DNA of 64,000 nt. It comes from Cymbidium sinense. Taxonomy: Eukaryota; Streptophyta; Magnoliopsida; Asparagales; Orchidaceae. The stretch's first letter is position 1. Every line of letters starts with the position of its first letter. The notes beneath the pieces are model-generated. The model worked only from the letters and a program-made list of their open reading frames with translations. It was not told where the DNA came from and made no database searches. The DNA is taken from positions 62,001 to 126,000 of the forward strand of contig JAKCPB010001392.1 of NCBI GenBank assembly GCA_021442155.1. Direction: 5' to 3'. The position numbers and the translations under genes are program-made. Positions 48,101 through 59,065 of the stretch are shown here, piece after piece.

Positions 48101-48923
48101 AGTATTATATTTATTTTATTTTTTTAGGTTTAGGTTTTATTTTTATTTTTAGGATTAAGTTTAAGTTTTATTTTATTTTTTTTGTTAGGATTTTTCTTTT
48201 TATTTTAGGTTTATTTTTAGGTTTTATTTATTTTTAGTTTAGGTTTAGGTTTATTTTGAGTTTATTTTAATTTATATAGGATTTAGGTTTAGGATTTATT
48301 TATTTAGTTTAGTTTATTTGAGTTTAGGTTTAAGTTTATTATATTTTTATTTTAGGTTTAGGTTTTTTTGTTTAGCTTAGGATTTAATGTTTTTAATTCA
48401 TTTTATGTTTTATTTTATGGTTTATTATTTTGATTTAGGTTTCAAATTATTTTTATTTAATTTTATTTTAGCTTTATTTGTTTAGGTTTAGTTTAAATTT
48501 TTTTTAGGTTTTTTATTTTTTTAGTTTAGTTTAAGTTTATTTATTTGTTTTATATTTTATTTTCTTTTTAGGTTTAGGTTTAGGTTTAGGTTTAGTCAGT
48601 TTTTATTTTATTTTATTTTCATTTAGGTTTATTTATTTATTTTATTTTAGGTTTTATTTTTGATTTAGGTTTTTAGCTTTTTTTTTAGGGTTTAAGGTTT
48701 AGGGTTTAGGTTTAAGATAGATTTAGTTTTTTTTATTTTATTATATTATTCTTTTCGTGGTTTAGGGTTTAGGGTTTAGGTTTATTTGGGTGTCAAGTTT
48801 AGGGTTTAGGGTTTTACTGGTGAGTTTAGGGTTTAGGGTTTAGTTTTTTTAGGTTTAGGTTTGGGTTTAGGGTTTAGGGTTTATTTAGGTTCATGTTTTT
48901 AGTTTTAGGGTTTGGATTTTTGG
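45186..48923 (+). repeat. Telomere-like higher-order satellite, block G
   Basis: Same satellite and orientation as blocks A-F. Cores lie at 45,190-45,640 (interrupted by a 120-bp unique piece at 45,211-45,330), 46,350-46,620, 47,045-47,220, 47,865-48,010 and 48,680-48,910. Junction boxes lie near 45,650 and 47,240 (TTTTAAATTAATTAAACC). No gene is seen. Confidence 0.86.
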
Positions 48924-49354
48924 TTTTTCAATAGAGAATAAGATTCAACATCTCTTCTTTTGATTTCATCAACCAAGTAACACACCATGTTTAAAACATA
49001 AGCAACATAGATAAAAAAATGAGAATAGCAAATCAAAACCCTAGATAACTAGAACTATCCCTACTATAAAGACACAGTTCCATAAGCTAATTTGGATCTT
49101 CTTTAGTTTCTCCTCATCCAACAGCCTCTGAGTAGCGTGATCCACCCTTATATCCTAGATCTCCCTTGCCACCACCATAGTAACCTCCATCACTCCTCCC
49201 GCCTCATAACCACTTGCCACCATCACCTCCATATCTACCACACCTAGATACCACCACTACGATAATGGCCTCATCCGCCTTCACTTTCACCGCTAGATCT
49301 AGATTGAGTCTGGTTGATGGTGATGTTCCTGCCATCAAGGTTCTGCACATTCTT
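48924..49354 (-). pseudogene. Glycine-rich RNA-binding protein fragment 4 with 3' UTR
   Basis: This is the best-preserved start of the four. On the minus strand it reads VQNLDGRNITINQTQSRSS from 49,349 downward, matching the C-terminal end of the RRM and the first linker of plant GR-RBP/GRP7-like proteins. A Gly-rich part follows (GRCGRYGGDGGKWL and SDGGYYGGGKGD in shifted frames). The 3' UTR then carries the word shared with fragments 2 and 3 (GGAACTGTGTCTTTATAGTA) and ends at an A-run near 48,924. It has no intact frame, RRM core or promoter. Confidence 0.77.
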
Positions 49355-49364
49355 AGGGTTTAGG

Positions 49365-50690
49365 TTTTTTTAAGGGAAATTTGGGGAATTATATTGCCAT
49401 AAAGAAAAAGTACAAAGTCCTTAGAGGGGGTACATTTCTTAACAAATGCTCAAAGAGCCATAATAAGCCCTGAAGAGATAAACCCCCTAAATATTACAAT
49501 AATATAAGGAAAAAACAAAGCAGAACCAAAACAAAATCAACAACAACAATAGATCCATGTGCGCAATAAAAACATCCACTAGGTCCTTTGATACTAAGAA
49601 GATCCACCTGCAAGATTCTCCCAACCTATAAAAGGAATCTACAACATACTAATGAAAGGATGAGTATAATTAAGCAAGCATAAGGAGTATGAGCAAAGAA
49701 AATGAGCAAAGTAAAGAAAAGGCTCAGGCTAAGTTACAATCATCTCAAGGAGAAATACTATATGTAAGCATCCAAACTTTTGGAGAAGAGTTACAATTAC
49801 ATATAATGCTACTAGCCAAAAGAAGATTGGGAGGGAAACATCAACCATCATTTCCAAAGATACCTCTTATAGCCCATCATCCCAAGTCCATCTTAAGGTT
49901 GCAAATCCAAGCGCATTATCCAACCACAGAGCCTTAAAATAAATAAGCCTAATAAGGCAAAAAAATCTACCAACCATCAGGGACAGCAGTAGTACAGTAG
50001 GAACACCACCAAAGCCACCACCAAAGACCCCACCAAAGAGGAATAGGAACATCAAAGGGAGCAAGCATCATGACCTTAACAACACAAACTAGAGAAAACC
50101 AAGACCAAAAAGGAAAAAACACAACAGCTCATGTCCTTCACAAGAAAATAGGAAAGGCAGCAAGGCTTTCACCCAAACCTAAAAAAGGGAAGCAGTAGCA
50201 ACAAAGAAAGAAGAACCATAGTAGGAGCAGGCCAACCAGCATGTCCCCAATAGAGCAAGAAAGAAAGGCCAAAACATCCACCCATCCATCCAACCCGAAA
50301 AAAATAGCCAACCAACCCAAATAAAATTGTCACCAACCATCACAAATAGCAAAAAAATTGAAATCGTGGAAAGACCATCCCTTCATGCCAAAACCACCCA
50401 AGATAACCAAGAAGAAAAGTGTAGAAAATAGTAGCATCCACCAAACCCAACCAAAAGAGATAAATTTTGATCCGGGTGAGGTGAAAATCTAGCCAAAAAC
50501 TAAATGATACAAAGACCAGTAAGATAGATTAAAAGCCATCCATCAGGAGCAGCAGCAATACAACAGGAACACCACCAAAGCCAATAGAAAAAAGGAGGAT
50601 AAATATCAATGAGTGCAAGCATCATAACCAGACCCAAGTTAGGCACCAACACACTAAACCAAGTTACCAGATCTCAAATAAAAACAACAG
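49365..50690 (-). mobile_element. Possible 5'-truncated L1-type LINE 3' end
   Basis: Read on the minus strand, the sequence ends with CCCCCTCTAAGGACTTTGTA, a CTTTTTCTTTATGGCAATAT word, AATTCCCCAAATT and a short A-run at 49,365-49,371. This resembles the 3' end of plant L1 LINEs. Upstream it is non-coding, with a direct repeat: 49,968-50,075 and 50,535-50,640 share AGGAACACCACCAAAGCCA and GCAAGCATCAT. No RT domain is present. It could instead be another type of retroposon or a transcribed 3' UTR. The ORFs here, including the one at 49,689-49,937, have no recognisable domain. Confidence 0.42.
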
Positions 50691-52206
50691 CCATTTATTC
50701 TTTTGCAGTGGTGCCCGACCACATAAACCATTTATTCTTTTTGCAATTAGCTTTATAAATTGATTGATGATTTGTTTAGCTTTTGCATTAGGTTGCATGA
50801 TTTTACTAGATTCTTCTTTGCTTTATGTATGGCCTAGTGTGGATTAGGCTCTTTAGGAAAAATAAATCTTTACCCAACTTAACAATTCAAATTAAAATTA
50901 AACAACTCATAACCTCATGCTTAGGTTAAAATCAAGATAAAAGAATTAGCAACCCTTTAGTTGGATGAGCATTTATTTATAATATCATTCACAAATGCAT
51001 CTTATTTCACTCTTGATTAGAGGGCTTTCACTTTTTCCAGAGAACCTGGCTTGACCTTTGAGTGCCGTGGTGGAAACTCACATCATCTCTTCTCACTGAT
51101 TTTGGCCAATAATCATCTTTCTCATGCATTAGTCAAAAAAAACCTATTAGCCTCAGTCAAAATATTTTTCAAAAATAAAAATAAAATGAAATTTGAATTG
51201 CATTAGATTTATGTCATTTTAAGCATATCCCTTTACATGATCTAGTCTCTTTAGGCAGTGAGTTTAAGGACTTAGTCTCTTTCTAAATAATAATAACCTA
51301 GCTATCTTGTGTAAGCATAAAGACTTCCCTGCATGAATTTAAAATCATAGGAGGAGTTAGTTGGTAGCCACCGCGAGGCAGTTATAAGTCCAAGCCATCG
51401 AGTGGTTTGTCCTCTCTTGTGGAGGCAAAGTAATTACCCATTTTTCACTTTAGATTTAGGTTGTGCTTCTGACTCTCGCTAAAGCTCCCTCAATTTAGGT
51501 TCTGAGGTTCCTTCTCCCATTTATGGGCCATAAGCATAATTCCTCACCTCCTAGGCATTTCCTTAATCTTGTATTAAGGAATCTTAAGTCCTAAAATTCT
51601 AATGAAAAATTCAACTTAAATAAACTAAATCAATTTCAAAAATGTAAAGCCTAATTATAGGATAGTCTGAGATGCTCGCTAGGTTTCCTAGCATCGTGGG
51701 CATCTCTTACTTATCTTCCATTATGGCTTCGATAATAAATCCCTCTTTTGATCAATCCCATTTTGATCTTCAAACATAAACCAATCGATTGATAGTCCTT
51801 TCTTATTGGAATCTTCAAAGATAATGATCATTTACCTTAATCAAGAGTTTTCCTAAGGGATCCCATCCTTTAAGATGTAATTAACTATGGGGGCTTGCCC
51901 TTGTAGGGAACATAATGAACCTGGTTTAAAATAAACCCTGCTTAACTTTTCCATGTAAAGTAGGGGAAGAATCTCGGTACATATGCACTCATCATCCTTA
52001 GAGTCCTTATTGAGGTGATTAGGTCCATTAAAGGTAGTGCTTTTGTCTTTGAGATAGTACACTATTTCCTTGATGATACCGATCACTGAATAAGTACATC
52101 AATCGTGGCATCTTACGAAGATGAATTTTTATAGGTCTCTTCTTTTCTTTCTCCCTGTAGATTTGAAGGTGACTCCCTATAAGAATTTATTCACCATATA
52201 TTTTTC
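50691..52206 (+). mobile_element. 5' LTR of gypsy copy 2 (partial)
   Basis: This lies directly upstream of the primer-binding site and is homologous to the inverted LTR fragment at 31,105-32,410. An LTR supplies promoter and polyadenylation signals, but I could not fix a TATA box or terminal TG with confidence. Its left part is disturbed: CCATTTATTCTTTTGCA occurs at 50,691-50,707 and again at 50,728-50,745, next to the LINE-like tail, so the U3 start may have been lost. The ORF at 51,853-52,086 on the minus strand is a shadow. Confidence 0.75.
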
Positions 52207-52224
52207 TAGCGACTCCACTGGGGA
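52207..52224 (+). other. tRNA primer-binding site, probably tRNA-Arg type
   Basis: TAGCGACTCCACTGGGGA resembles the TGGCGACTC-type primer-binding sites of Ogre/Tat elements, which I recall as tRNA-Arg primed. Here the second base is A where TGG would pair with the tRNA CCA end. It marks the start of the copy 2 internal region and the + orientation. I identified it from memory of the motif, not by comparison to a tRNA set. Confidence 0.65.
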
Positions 52225-52549
52225 TGGTTCCTCTCTCCATCTTTGATAAATGATCATTATCTTTGAGTATCAATAGTGTGTTTGTACTTTGGTATGAATC
52301 CAAGACTATCCTTCTTTTCATTGGCACTTAGCTCATTTCATTCTTGAGTTAAGTTAGCCAACATCTTTAGGTTTTAGGACAACATTCCTTATTGGTCTTC
52401 AAACCCCCGTTGGGTCCTCCAATAGATAAAATGAAGAAGATCTAAATAAATAAAAAGAAAACATCTTTAAGACTTCTTCCTTATCAATTTCATGATAAGC
52501 AAAGGTTCATCCTAAAATAATAAATCTTCCATAAAGAACTTTACCTTTT
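52225..52549 (+). other. Gypsy copy 2 leader, no gene seen
   Basis: Untranslated leader downstream of the primer-binding site. It is balanced to AT-rich and has no frame or motif that I can name. Confidence 0.5.
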
Positions 52550-54560
52550 CAAAACCACCTTTCCAAAAATGCACTTAATAAAATATTTTCCACAAAATTT
52601 CTTCACCCTCATTTAACAATTCACAAAATTGTTACATGTTCTAAAAGCACGGATGAACATCTTCTTTAAAATCACTTTAATAAAGATTTCATTTTCAAAA
52701 TAAAAATGAACAATAATTTTTTTCCAAAAATCATAATCATAATCATAAAGTTTTCAAAAGCACACATGAATATTTATATTTCCATACATTCACACTTATT
52801 GAATGGAAAGTTCATTTGTAAATAAAATTAAAATTTTCAAGAAAAAAAGAAGCATACATGAATACCTTTATTCAATATACTCCAATTTATTAAAAGAAGA
52901 TTTCATTCCCAACTAAAAATAAAATATCATTTAGGAAATCCCACTTAAACATATCCCACATATGTTTTAAGTTGGAATTCCTCCCTTTTCAAAAAAAAAA
53001 ATAAAATAAAGAAAAGTTGTAATCACACATAAAAATTTCATACTTCAGAAATAAAAATTGATTTCCATTCTACATACCTAAATTTGTTGAATGGAGGCCC
53101 TCTTTTCAAAACATTAAAATCAACAATCATATTTCAAAAAAAATTCAAACAACATTTGCAACTTCATTTAACATATCAAATTTGTAAGTTTCTCCAAATT
53201 CTAACCAAAAATTTTCAAACACATTTTGGAACATCATTTGCATAATTGAATTTTAAGTAAAGTTTCCAAATCCAAAATCAAAATCAATAACCATATTTCA
53301 AAAAAATTTCAAAACACATTTGAAATTTGATTTAGCATAATCAAATTTGCTAAGTAAAGTTTCCAAATCTGAAATCAAAATCAATAATCATAACTTAAAA
53401 AATTTTCAAAACTCATTTGGAATTTCATTTAGCATAATCAAATTTGGTAACTGAAGTTTCCAAATCCAAAATCAAAATCAACAATCATATTTCAAAAAAA
53501 TATACATTTGGAACCTCACATAGCATCAAGCTAAGTTTCCAAATCCAAAATCAAAATCAACACTCATATTTCAAAAAAATTTCAAACATACATTTGGAAC
53601 CTCACTTAGCATAATGAAATTTGCTAAGTAAAGTTTCCAAATTGAAAATCAAAATTAACAATCATATCTCAAAATTTACTAAACACATTTGGAACCTCCC
53701 TTAACATACCCAAATTTGTTAAGTGAAGTCTCCAAATCCCAAAATTCAAAATTTTTCAAAACACATTTGGAATTTCACTTAGCATAATCAAATTTGCTAA
53801 GTAATGTTTCCAAATCCAAAATCAAAATTGACAATCATATCTCAAAATTTTCAAACAAATTTGGAACTTTATTTAACATACCCAAATTTGTTAAGTAAAG
53901 CTTCCAAATCCAAAAATCAAAATTTTCAAACACCTTTTGGAACTTCTTCCCTTAGCATACCAAATTTGCTAAAGATAAGTTTCCATTTTCATAATAAAAA
54001 TGAAAGTTTAAACACACCATTTGGAATTTCATTTAGCATACTCAAATTTGCTAAGTGAAATTTCCATTTCATAAAATCAAGTGGGACTTCATCTTTAGCA
54101 TACCAAATTTACTAAAGTTGAATCTCTACTTTCAAAACACTTCAAAAACAAAACAAAACACTTAGGATTCCTTTAGTATAACAAATTTGCTAAGGATCCT
54201 ATCCTTTTATAAAAATAAAAAAATTTCCAAAAAAATGAAACACTTAGGATTTTCTTAGCATACTTAAATTTTCTAAGAATCCTATTTCCAAAAATTAAAC
54301 AAAACACACTTAGATTCTTCACTAAGCATACTTAAATTTGCTAAGTAAGAATTCTAAATTTTCCCAAAATAATCAAACACAAACAAAATCATTTTGACCC
54401 TTACTTTAACATAACCAAATTTGTTAAAGGAAAGGTTCCTCAAAATCACAAAATTCAAATTCAAAACATAAATGAACCTATCGAAGCATCGTATCAAAAA
54501 TGTTGAATCCATATTTCAACATACCTAATTTGTTGAAGTTTGGATTCATTATCAAATTCC
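52550..54560 (+). repeat. Tandem array with units of about 78 and 97 bp
   Basis: The clearest units begin at TTTCCAAATCCAAAATCAAA near 53,265, 53,361, 53,458, 53,537, 53,635, 53,730, 53,808 and 53,902. Each continues with CAATCATATTTCAAAAAA, ACATTTGGAAC(C/T)TCA, TTAGCATAATCAAATTTGCT and AAGTAAAG. Most units are 94-98 bp; three are about 78 bp through one internal deletion. Units decay outward to about 52,550 and 54,560. The array is in the leader between the primer-binding site and gag. The frames 53,804-54,058 and 54,500-54,712 are chance products. Confidence 0.9.
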
Positions 54561-56500
54561 TCTTTGAATCAATCTCTTCAAATCTATTTGAACCCCATTT
54601 AATGCTTCCAAGTTGTAGGATGTGGGTTCAAATTTTCAAAATTCAAAATTCAAAATCTGTGGAAACAAAAATTGATACAAGTTCATTTCTCATTGCATAT
54701 TCTTTTCGCTAGTGCATGCTTTAGTGTCGCTTACTATAGTTGTGGAAATGGCTAGTTCTCGAAATTTGTCTTACTTTCCCACATGGATCTAGCTTTAGAC
54801 CGTTGACTTCATTGTTTGACGCACTATTCACTTTTGGCGGGATTTGAGGGAGGGGGGATCACTTGTGAGGGCATTCCCTCACCACACCAACAAGAAGAAG
54901 GTGAGGTAGAAGCGATCATCGTGATAGATTTATCATCATTCTAATGTCTCTCAAGAAGAAAGCTATGGTAGTACCATGCACTTCAACTATTACGCCTAGC
55001 ATTTTAGCATTCTGAGTTCATCCTAGAGAGCTTGTTGCCCCAGATAGGCTAGCACCTACCACCATTCTTTGGTAGGGGCTTGCCTCCCCGACATTTGAGT
55101 AGGGGTCTAGCTCAGAATCTTCCCATCCTACCCGTAGCCAATGCATGAACAAGAACCGTATTGTCAAATAGTTCCACACTCGGATAGCCAGAGAGCTAGA
55201 GGTAGCAGCTCAATTAGCCATGGTTGAGTCTCCCATTATCACTTCACCACTTTAAAACCGCCATCCTCTCTCGGGATCGGTAGAAGATGCCAACCTATTC
55301 ACCATCCTCTAGTGCAGTGCAACCAAGTTTCTAGAGTAGAGGGTCATATGCCCTCGCTCATTCTTCTACAGTAGCATACCTGGACACTCAAAGTCTGGTA
55401 CCTAGTTCAACCTTTGATCTGTTATCCCTTATAATGTAGAGAGGTAGATTCATCAAGAGAGGGCCCATGAGGCCCTTACATCACACATTACTAGCAGAGA
55501 GCAATGAAGGTTCAGCCGTTAGTCAGCCACTTTTGTTTGGTTTATTTTCCAGCTTGGCGTGCTACCCATGCTGACCATAATGATAGTATTCTCCTCATGG
55601 GGACCAGCCACCATAGAGGGCGCTTCTGCATGAGAGTCGGTGAGTCTCCACCCCATCGCTCACCCATGCCATGGGGTGGGTTTCAGATCTCCCATTCCAT
55701 CTAAGGCCATGAAGGCTACATCCGTGGAAAATGTACCCGTTGGTGATCCTATGGCCAAGGGATCCTACCCTCCTACACCACCCATTATCATAGAAGCTCC
55801 CGCCTGACCTTCTACCCTAGTGGTGGAAGGAGTGGCCCCAAGCATCGTGGTCATTCCTTCACCAACTCACCTATACAACCTGATGCAAAATGGTGATGTA
55901 TCAGATATTCCGATGACAGACAGCTGTAGTAGTAGAGGATCATCCTAGGATTATTACCCTTATTACATCCAGTATCGATCAGGAGTATCATTCTTTTAGT
56001 GAGGTGCATGGATTAACTCACAAATTATGTGGGGTCCTGCCTCTCATGATAGTGATCACACTGGTCAGCCCAAACTATTTGTACCTATTGAGTTAGATCA
56101 ATCCATAAATGAGATAGTTGAACAATATGTTATGGAGAAGAAGGAGATCTTAGGGTATGCTTGGTTCGATGAAGAGAGAGTCAGCTTTGATCCTAATAAA
56201 GATGACTTGATGGGGGACTCAGCTAGGATATGCATGGTTGATACTAGAGGATCTCTTCTTAGGGATCAATAAGCCATGGAAGATGATGAGATTGATTAGG
56301 GAGACATCATAAAATTAGCCCATCACCTTTGATAATAGTTAAGGAAATAAGGTGACAAGATTGATAGGATGGCACAATAGTAACAAGACTTGTTAGCAAT
56401 AGTGCCAGTGCTTCAGAAACAAGCCCCTCTAGTTCATCCTAGTACAATCAATGTCACCAGCTAGTGCATCTCTTAGATGACCTCCTAAAGGTAGCACTAG
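54561..56500 (+). pseudogene. Gypsy copy 2 gag, N-terminal part (broken)
   Basis: From about 54,900 the codon-like composition returns, and short frames appear in several phases: 55,504-55,704, a Pro-rich linker near 55,700-55,870 (GSYPPTPPIIIEAPA), and 56,027-56,272 (PKLFVPIELDQSINEIVEQY and KEILGYAWFDEE). Position and Pro-rich spacing fit the long, poorly conserved N-terminal part of Tat-lineage gag. No domain signature is visible in this part by itself. At least ten stops or shifts occur. 54,561-54,900 is non-coding leader. Confidence 0.55.
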
Positions 56501-57880
56501 ATGGAAGGTAGTGGATAGTACCTCCATACATGAAAATGATCTAAAATCAATAGTTGAGCAAGAGGTGAAGGAAGCTTTGGCTCAACCCCAGGGAGGATCA
56601 CTAGTTTCAAAAAGTAAACCCTACCTAGAGGAATTCGATGCTATCCAGTATCCCAAGGGTTTCGTGCCTCCTTCCTTCAAGAGCTTCGATGGCGAACCCG
56701 AAAGATAGCACTTTACCGCTATTGCAAATGCGTGGCGAGCTTTTACTCTTTAGACTCTTTGTAAGTAGCCTAGCAGGCATCACTTTTGATTATTATGTCA
56801 AATTGCTCAATGGTTCAATAAAGACATTTGTTGAGCTAGAGAAAATCTTCATCAAGAGATTTGTTGGAGCTCAGGAAAGGGTTACTGTATGTGATCTCGT
56901 TATAGCCCAATAACACTCTAGTGAGTCCCTTGTTGACCATATTCTCTGATGGCAGAACCTGGGTATGAAGTGTGACCCTCAACTGTCTAGACAACATGCC
57001 ATTAAGATACTCTTGAAGATTATTTATGGCTCAATCACCTTCATGCTTAAGGGCTTCACTATCAAGATATTTAAGAAGCTAATCATCAAGGTGGGTAGTT
57101 TACAAGGAGATGCCAAATAGCTACCTTTTCTAGATCTGTTGCCCAAGCATAATTCTTGAAAGGATTATGAGAAGAAACCTAGAACAGTAGTAGCAGTTGA
57201 CAAGGGAAGCAGCCACTAGAGATCAATTCATGATCCACCCAGCCTCCACCTCTTTTACCACCATTGGGTAGCCATACGCCTCCACGAACCTCCATGGCCA
57301 CGCCCATCTGCCTCACCATACCAATTAATAGCGGACATGCATATCCATTAATAGGTGTCCACACCTTCTAGATAATTTAAACAAACCTTCATTTTTAAGA
57401 GGAGATAATCAAGAAAATTTTAAGAATCTCTTAAAGAAACTTGATTTTGCTACTGAGCCTAGAGACAAGGAAGTAGGTAAAAGTCATGATCCAAACTTCT
57501 TCCATTACCACCAGTATGTTAGCCGTTTTAGGATTGTTTTCACATTCAAGGACTGGCTTGAACATGCTTTCTAGACCAATGCTAGTTATCCCAAAGGAAT
57601 ATGGAATAACCTTCTAGTTTCATTAGGGTAATCCTTAGGGATACAAGTGATCCTACCAAAACTAAAGAAGGTTGGGACATTTCTTTATCTAAAATCTTTA
57701 AGAAAATAAATCAGAAGATCATGAAGCTTTTCTTACAAGTGTTTGAGTCAGCTCAAACCTTCAACACTATGAAATGTCAAGTAGTTTCCAAAGTTAACTC
57801 TAGGAAAGTGGCACCAAGAAAGATGTGTTCCAGATAGCCCCTTTAGCTCAACCATCGATCGAGTCAGATACAACTTCTCC
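56501..57880 (+). pseudogene. Gypsy copy 2 gag core and zinc-knuckle region (broken)
   Basis: Gag packages element RNA into virus-like particles. The conserved core is readable in pieces: PKGFVPPSFKSFDGEPER (frame 56,511-56,708), then after a frameshift FRLFVSSLAGITFDYYVKLL and GSIKTFVELEKIFIKRFVGA (to 56,913), and SLVDHIL and KCDPQLSRQHAIKILLK further on. At 57,500-57,560 FFHYHQYVSRFRIVFTFKDW replaces the usual CxYH-x4-HxTxxC knuckle; the Cys residues have become Phe and Val. The stretch 57,179-57,364 is a GC-richer, Pro/His/Thr-rich linker on the + strand. Confidence 0.8.
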
Positions 57881-58360
57881 ACACACTATGACTTCTACCA
57901 TTTCATCTACTTGTAGGACTCTTGTATCAATGGTATGAGCATCAAATCCCTTACTACAATCACTCTACTCGACTTCTACTTTGTACCCCAAATAATTCCA
58001 AAAAATTTAAGAATAAAGTTGATTTGAATTACATCTGTGTCTCTTCTAATGAGTTGTCTTCTTCTATTCCTAAAAATAACTCTTCAAGTATAATTAACTA
58101 TAATAATTTTGGTCTTCCTCTTTCTAATTCAGAGTTGTACTTTCCAACTCTTAATACTGCAGGTTCACCTCTTAAGATAGACTTGGAATCATTTGATTTC
58201 GAGAATCCCATAAGAGAAGTCTAGATGAGCAAGTGCAGTGGGAACTTGGCACCACCTTGCCTCAAGAGACATCAAGTCAACCTCAGAAGTGGCAAGGTTC
58301 TACCTCTAGGCAAGACCTCTAAGAGCAAACAAGTCATTGGTAAAATATGAGAAAATTCAC
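57881..58360 (+). pseudogene. Gypsy copy 2 gag-protease linker
   Basis: Frame 57,922-58,224 is a 100-codon, Ser/Asn-rich stretch (SSNELSSSIPKNNSSS, LPLSNSELYFPTL) that ends at a TAG. After the stop comes an NLRSGKVLPLGKTSK segment, a pre-protease signature in Tat elements. This is a linker without enzymatic function. It is unusually long and open for this decayed element, but I see no fold in it. Confidence 0.6.
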
Positions 58361-59065
58361 AAGATGCTCCACCCTTGGTTATGCTTGTGGAAGACAAGTT
58401 GAAAGTTGACTACAACATCCTTTCTCATCTAAGAAAGTTGACATCTAAGCTATGCATATATGATGCTCTCATCTTATCCAAAGAGATGAGGGAATCACTA
58501 ATCAAGGCTATCCATGATCCTAAAATATGCTTAGCTCAGCTGATCGCTATAGGTGAGGAAGCACATTATGCAAAAGAAGCCCAATGGATCACCTTCACAG
58601 ATGAAAACCTTTAGGGGACTTGGAGTACAACGCCTCCTTTACATCACACATGGACATGTTTTCACCAGGTTCTCATGGATTTAGATACATCAAGATATTA
58701 TGAGTCAAAGACCCTTTCCTACTTGAAGATCGACATTCTCTACACTCAAGGGAGATAGGATGATGTTGAGATTCAATGATCAAGGTGAGCGCTTTAGGTT
58801 CTATAGTGTTACCTAGAGATCAGATTGGAAGACTAAAGCAAAGTATACATCATTGATTCAAATACTTCACTCTTTGCTTTGGATACATCAGAACAAGATC
58901 ATTCCATCCTTCTTTTGTCAGTGCATAAAGTTCAGAAAAGATGAAATTGAGTACCGTGTCAATAAGGATAAAAAGCCATTTTTAGTTAAAAGGTTGACAT
59001 CTATGAGGATGCACCTTACTATCTTCCTCAAAATTCCCTTTCTCATGAACTTGGACAAAATTTAA
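58361..59065 (+). pseudogene. Gypsy copy 2 aspartic protease region (broken)
   Basis: The upstream shoulder is clear (frame 58,375-58,614): NILSHLRKLTSKLCIYDAL, LSKEMRESLIKAI and ITFTDENL, the sequence that precedes retropepsin in Tat elements. The active-site Asp-Thr/Ser-Gly itself is not recognisable, and the part where it should lie (58,620-58,790) is shifted and shortened. Frame 58,853-59,065 holds the downstream shoulder (LHSLLWIHQNKIIPS, QCIKFRKDEIEY), equal to the family's LLGRPWIH stretch. The protease would normally cut Gag-Pol; here the catalytic core is missing or destroyed. Confidence 0.78.

Noticed and set aside
52550..54560. CRISPR-like array
   Set aside because: Whole units repeat head to tail with no constant-repeat/variable-spacer structure, and the DNA is plant nuclear.
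57179..57364. Gly/Trp-rich minus-strand frame as a fifth RNA-binding-protein fragment
   Set aside because: It lacks the shared words and the 3' UTR of the four fragments and lies where the Pro-rich gag linker of copy 2 is expected on the + strand.
57922..58224. 100-codon Ser/Asn-rich frame as an extra gene carried by the retrotransposon
   Set aside because: It sits in collinear position between gag and protease and is best explained as linker; no independent start or domain is visible.
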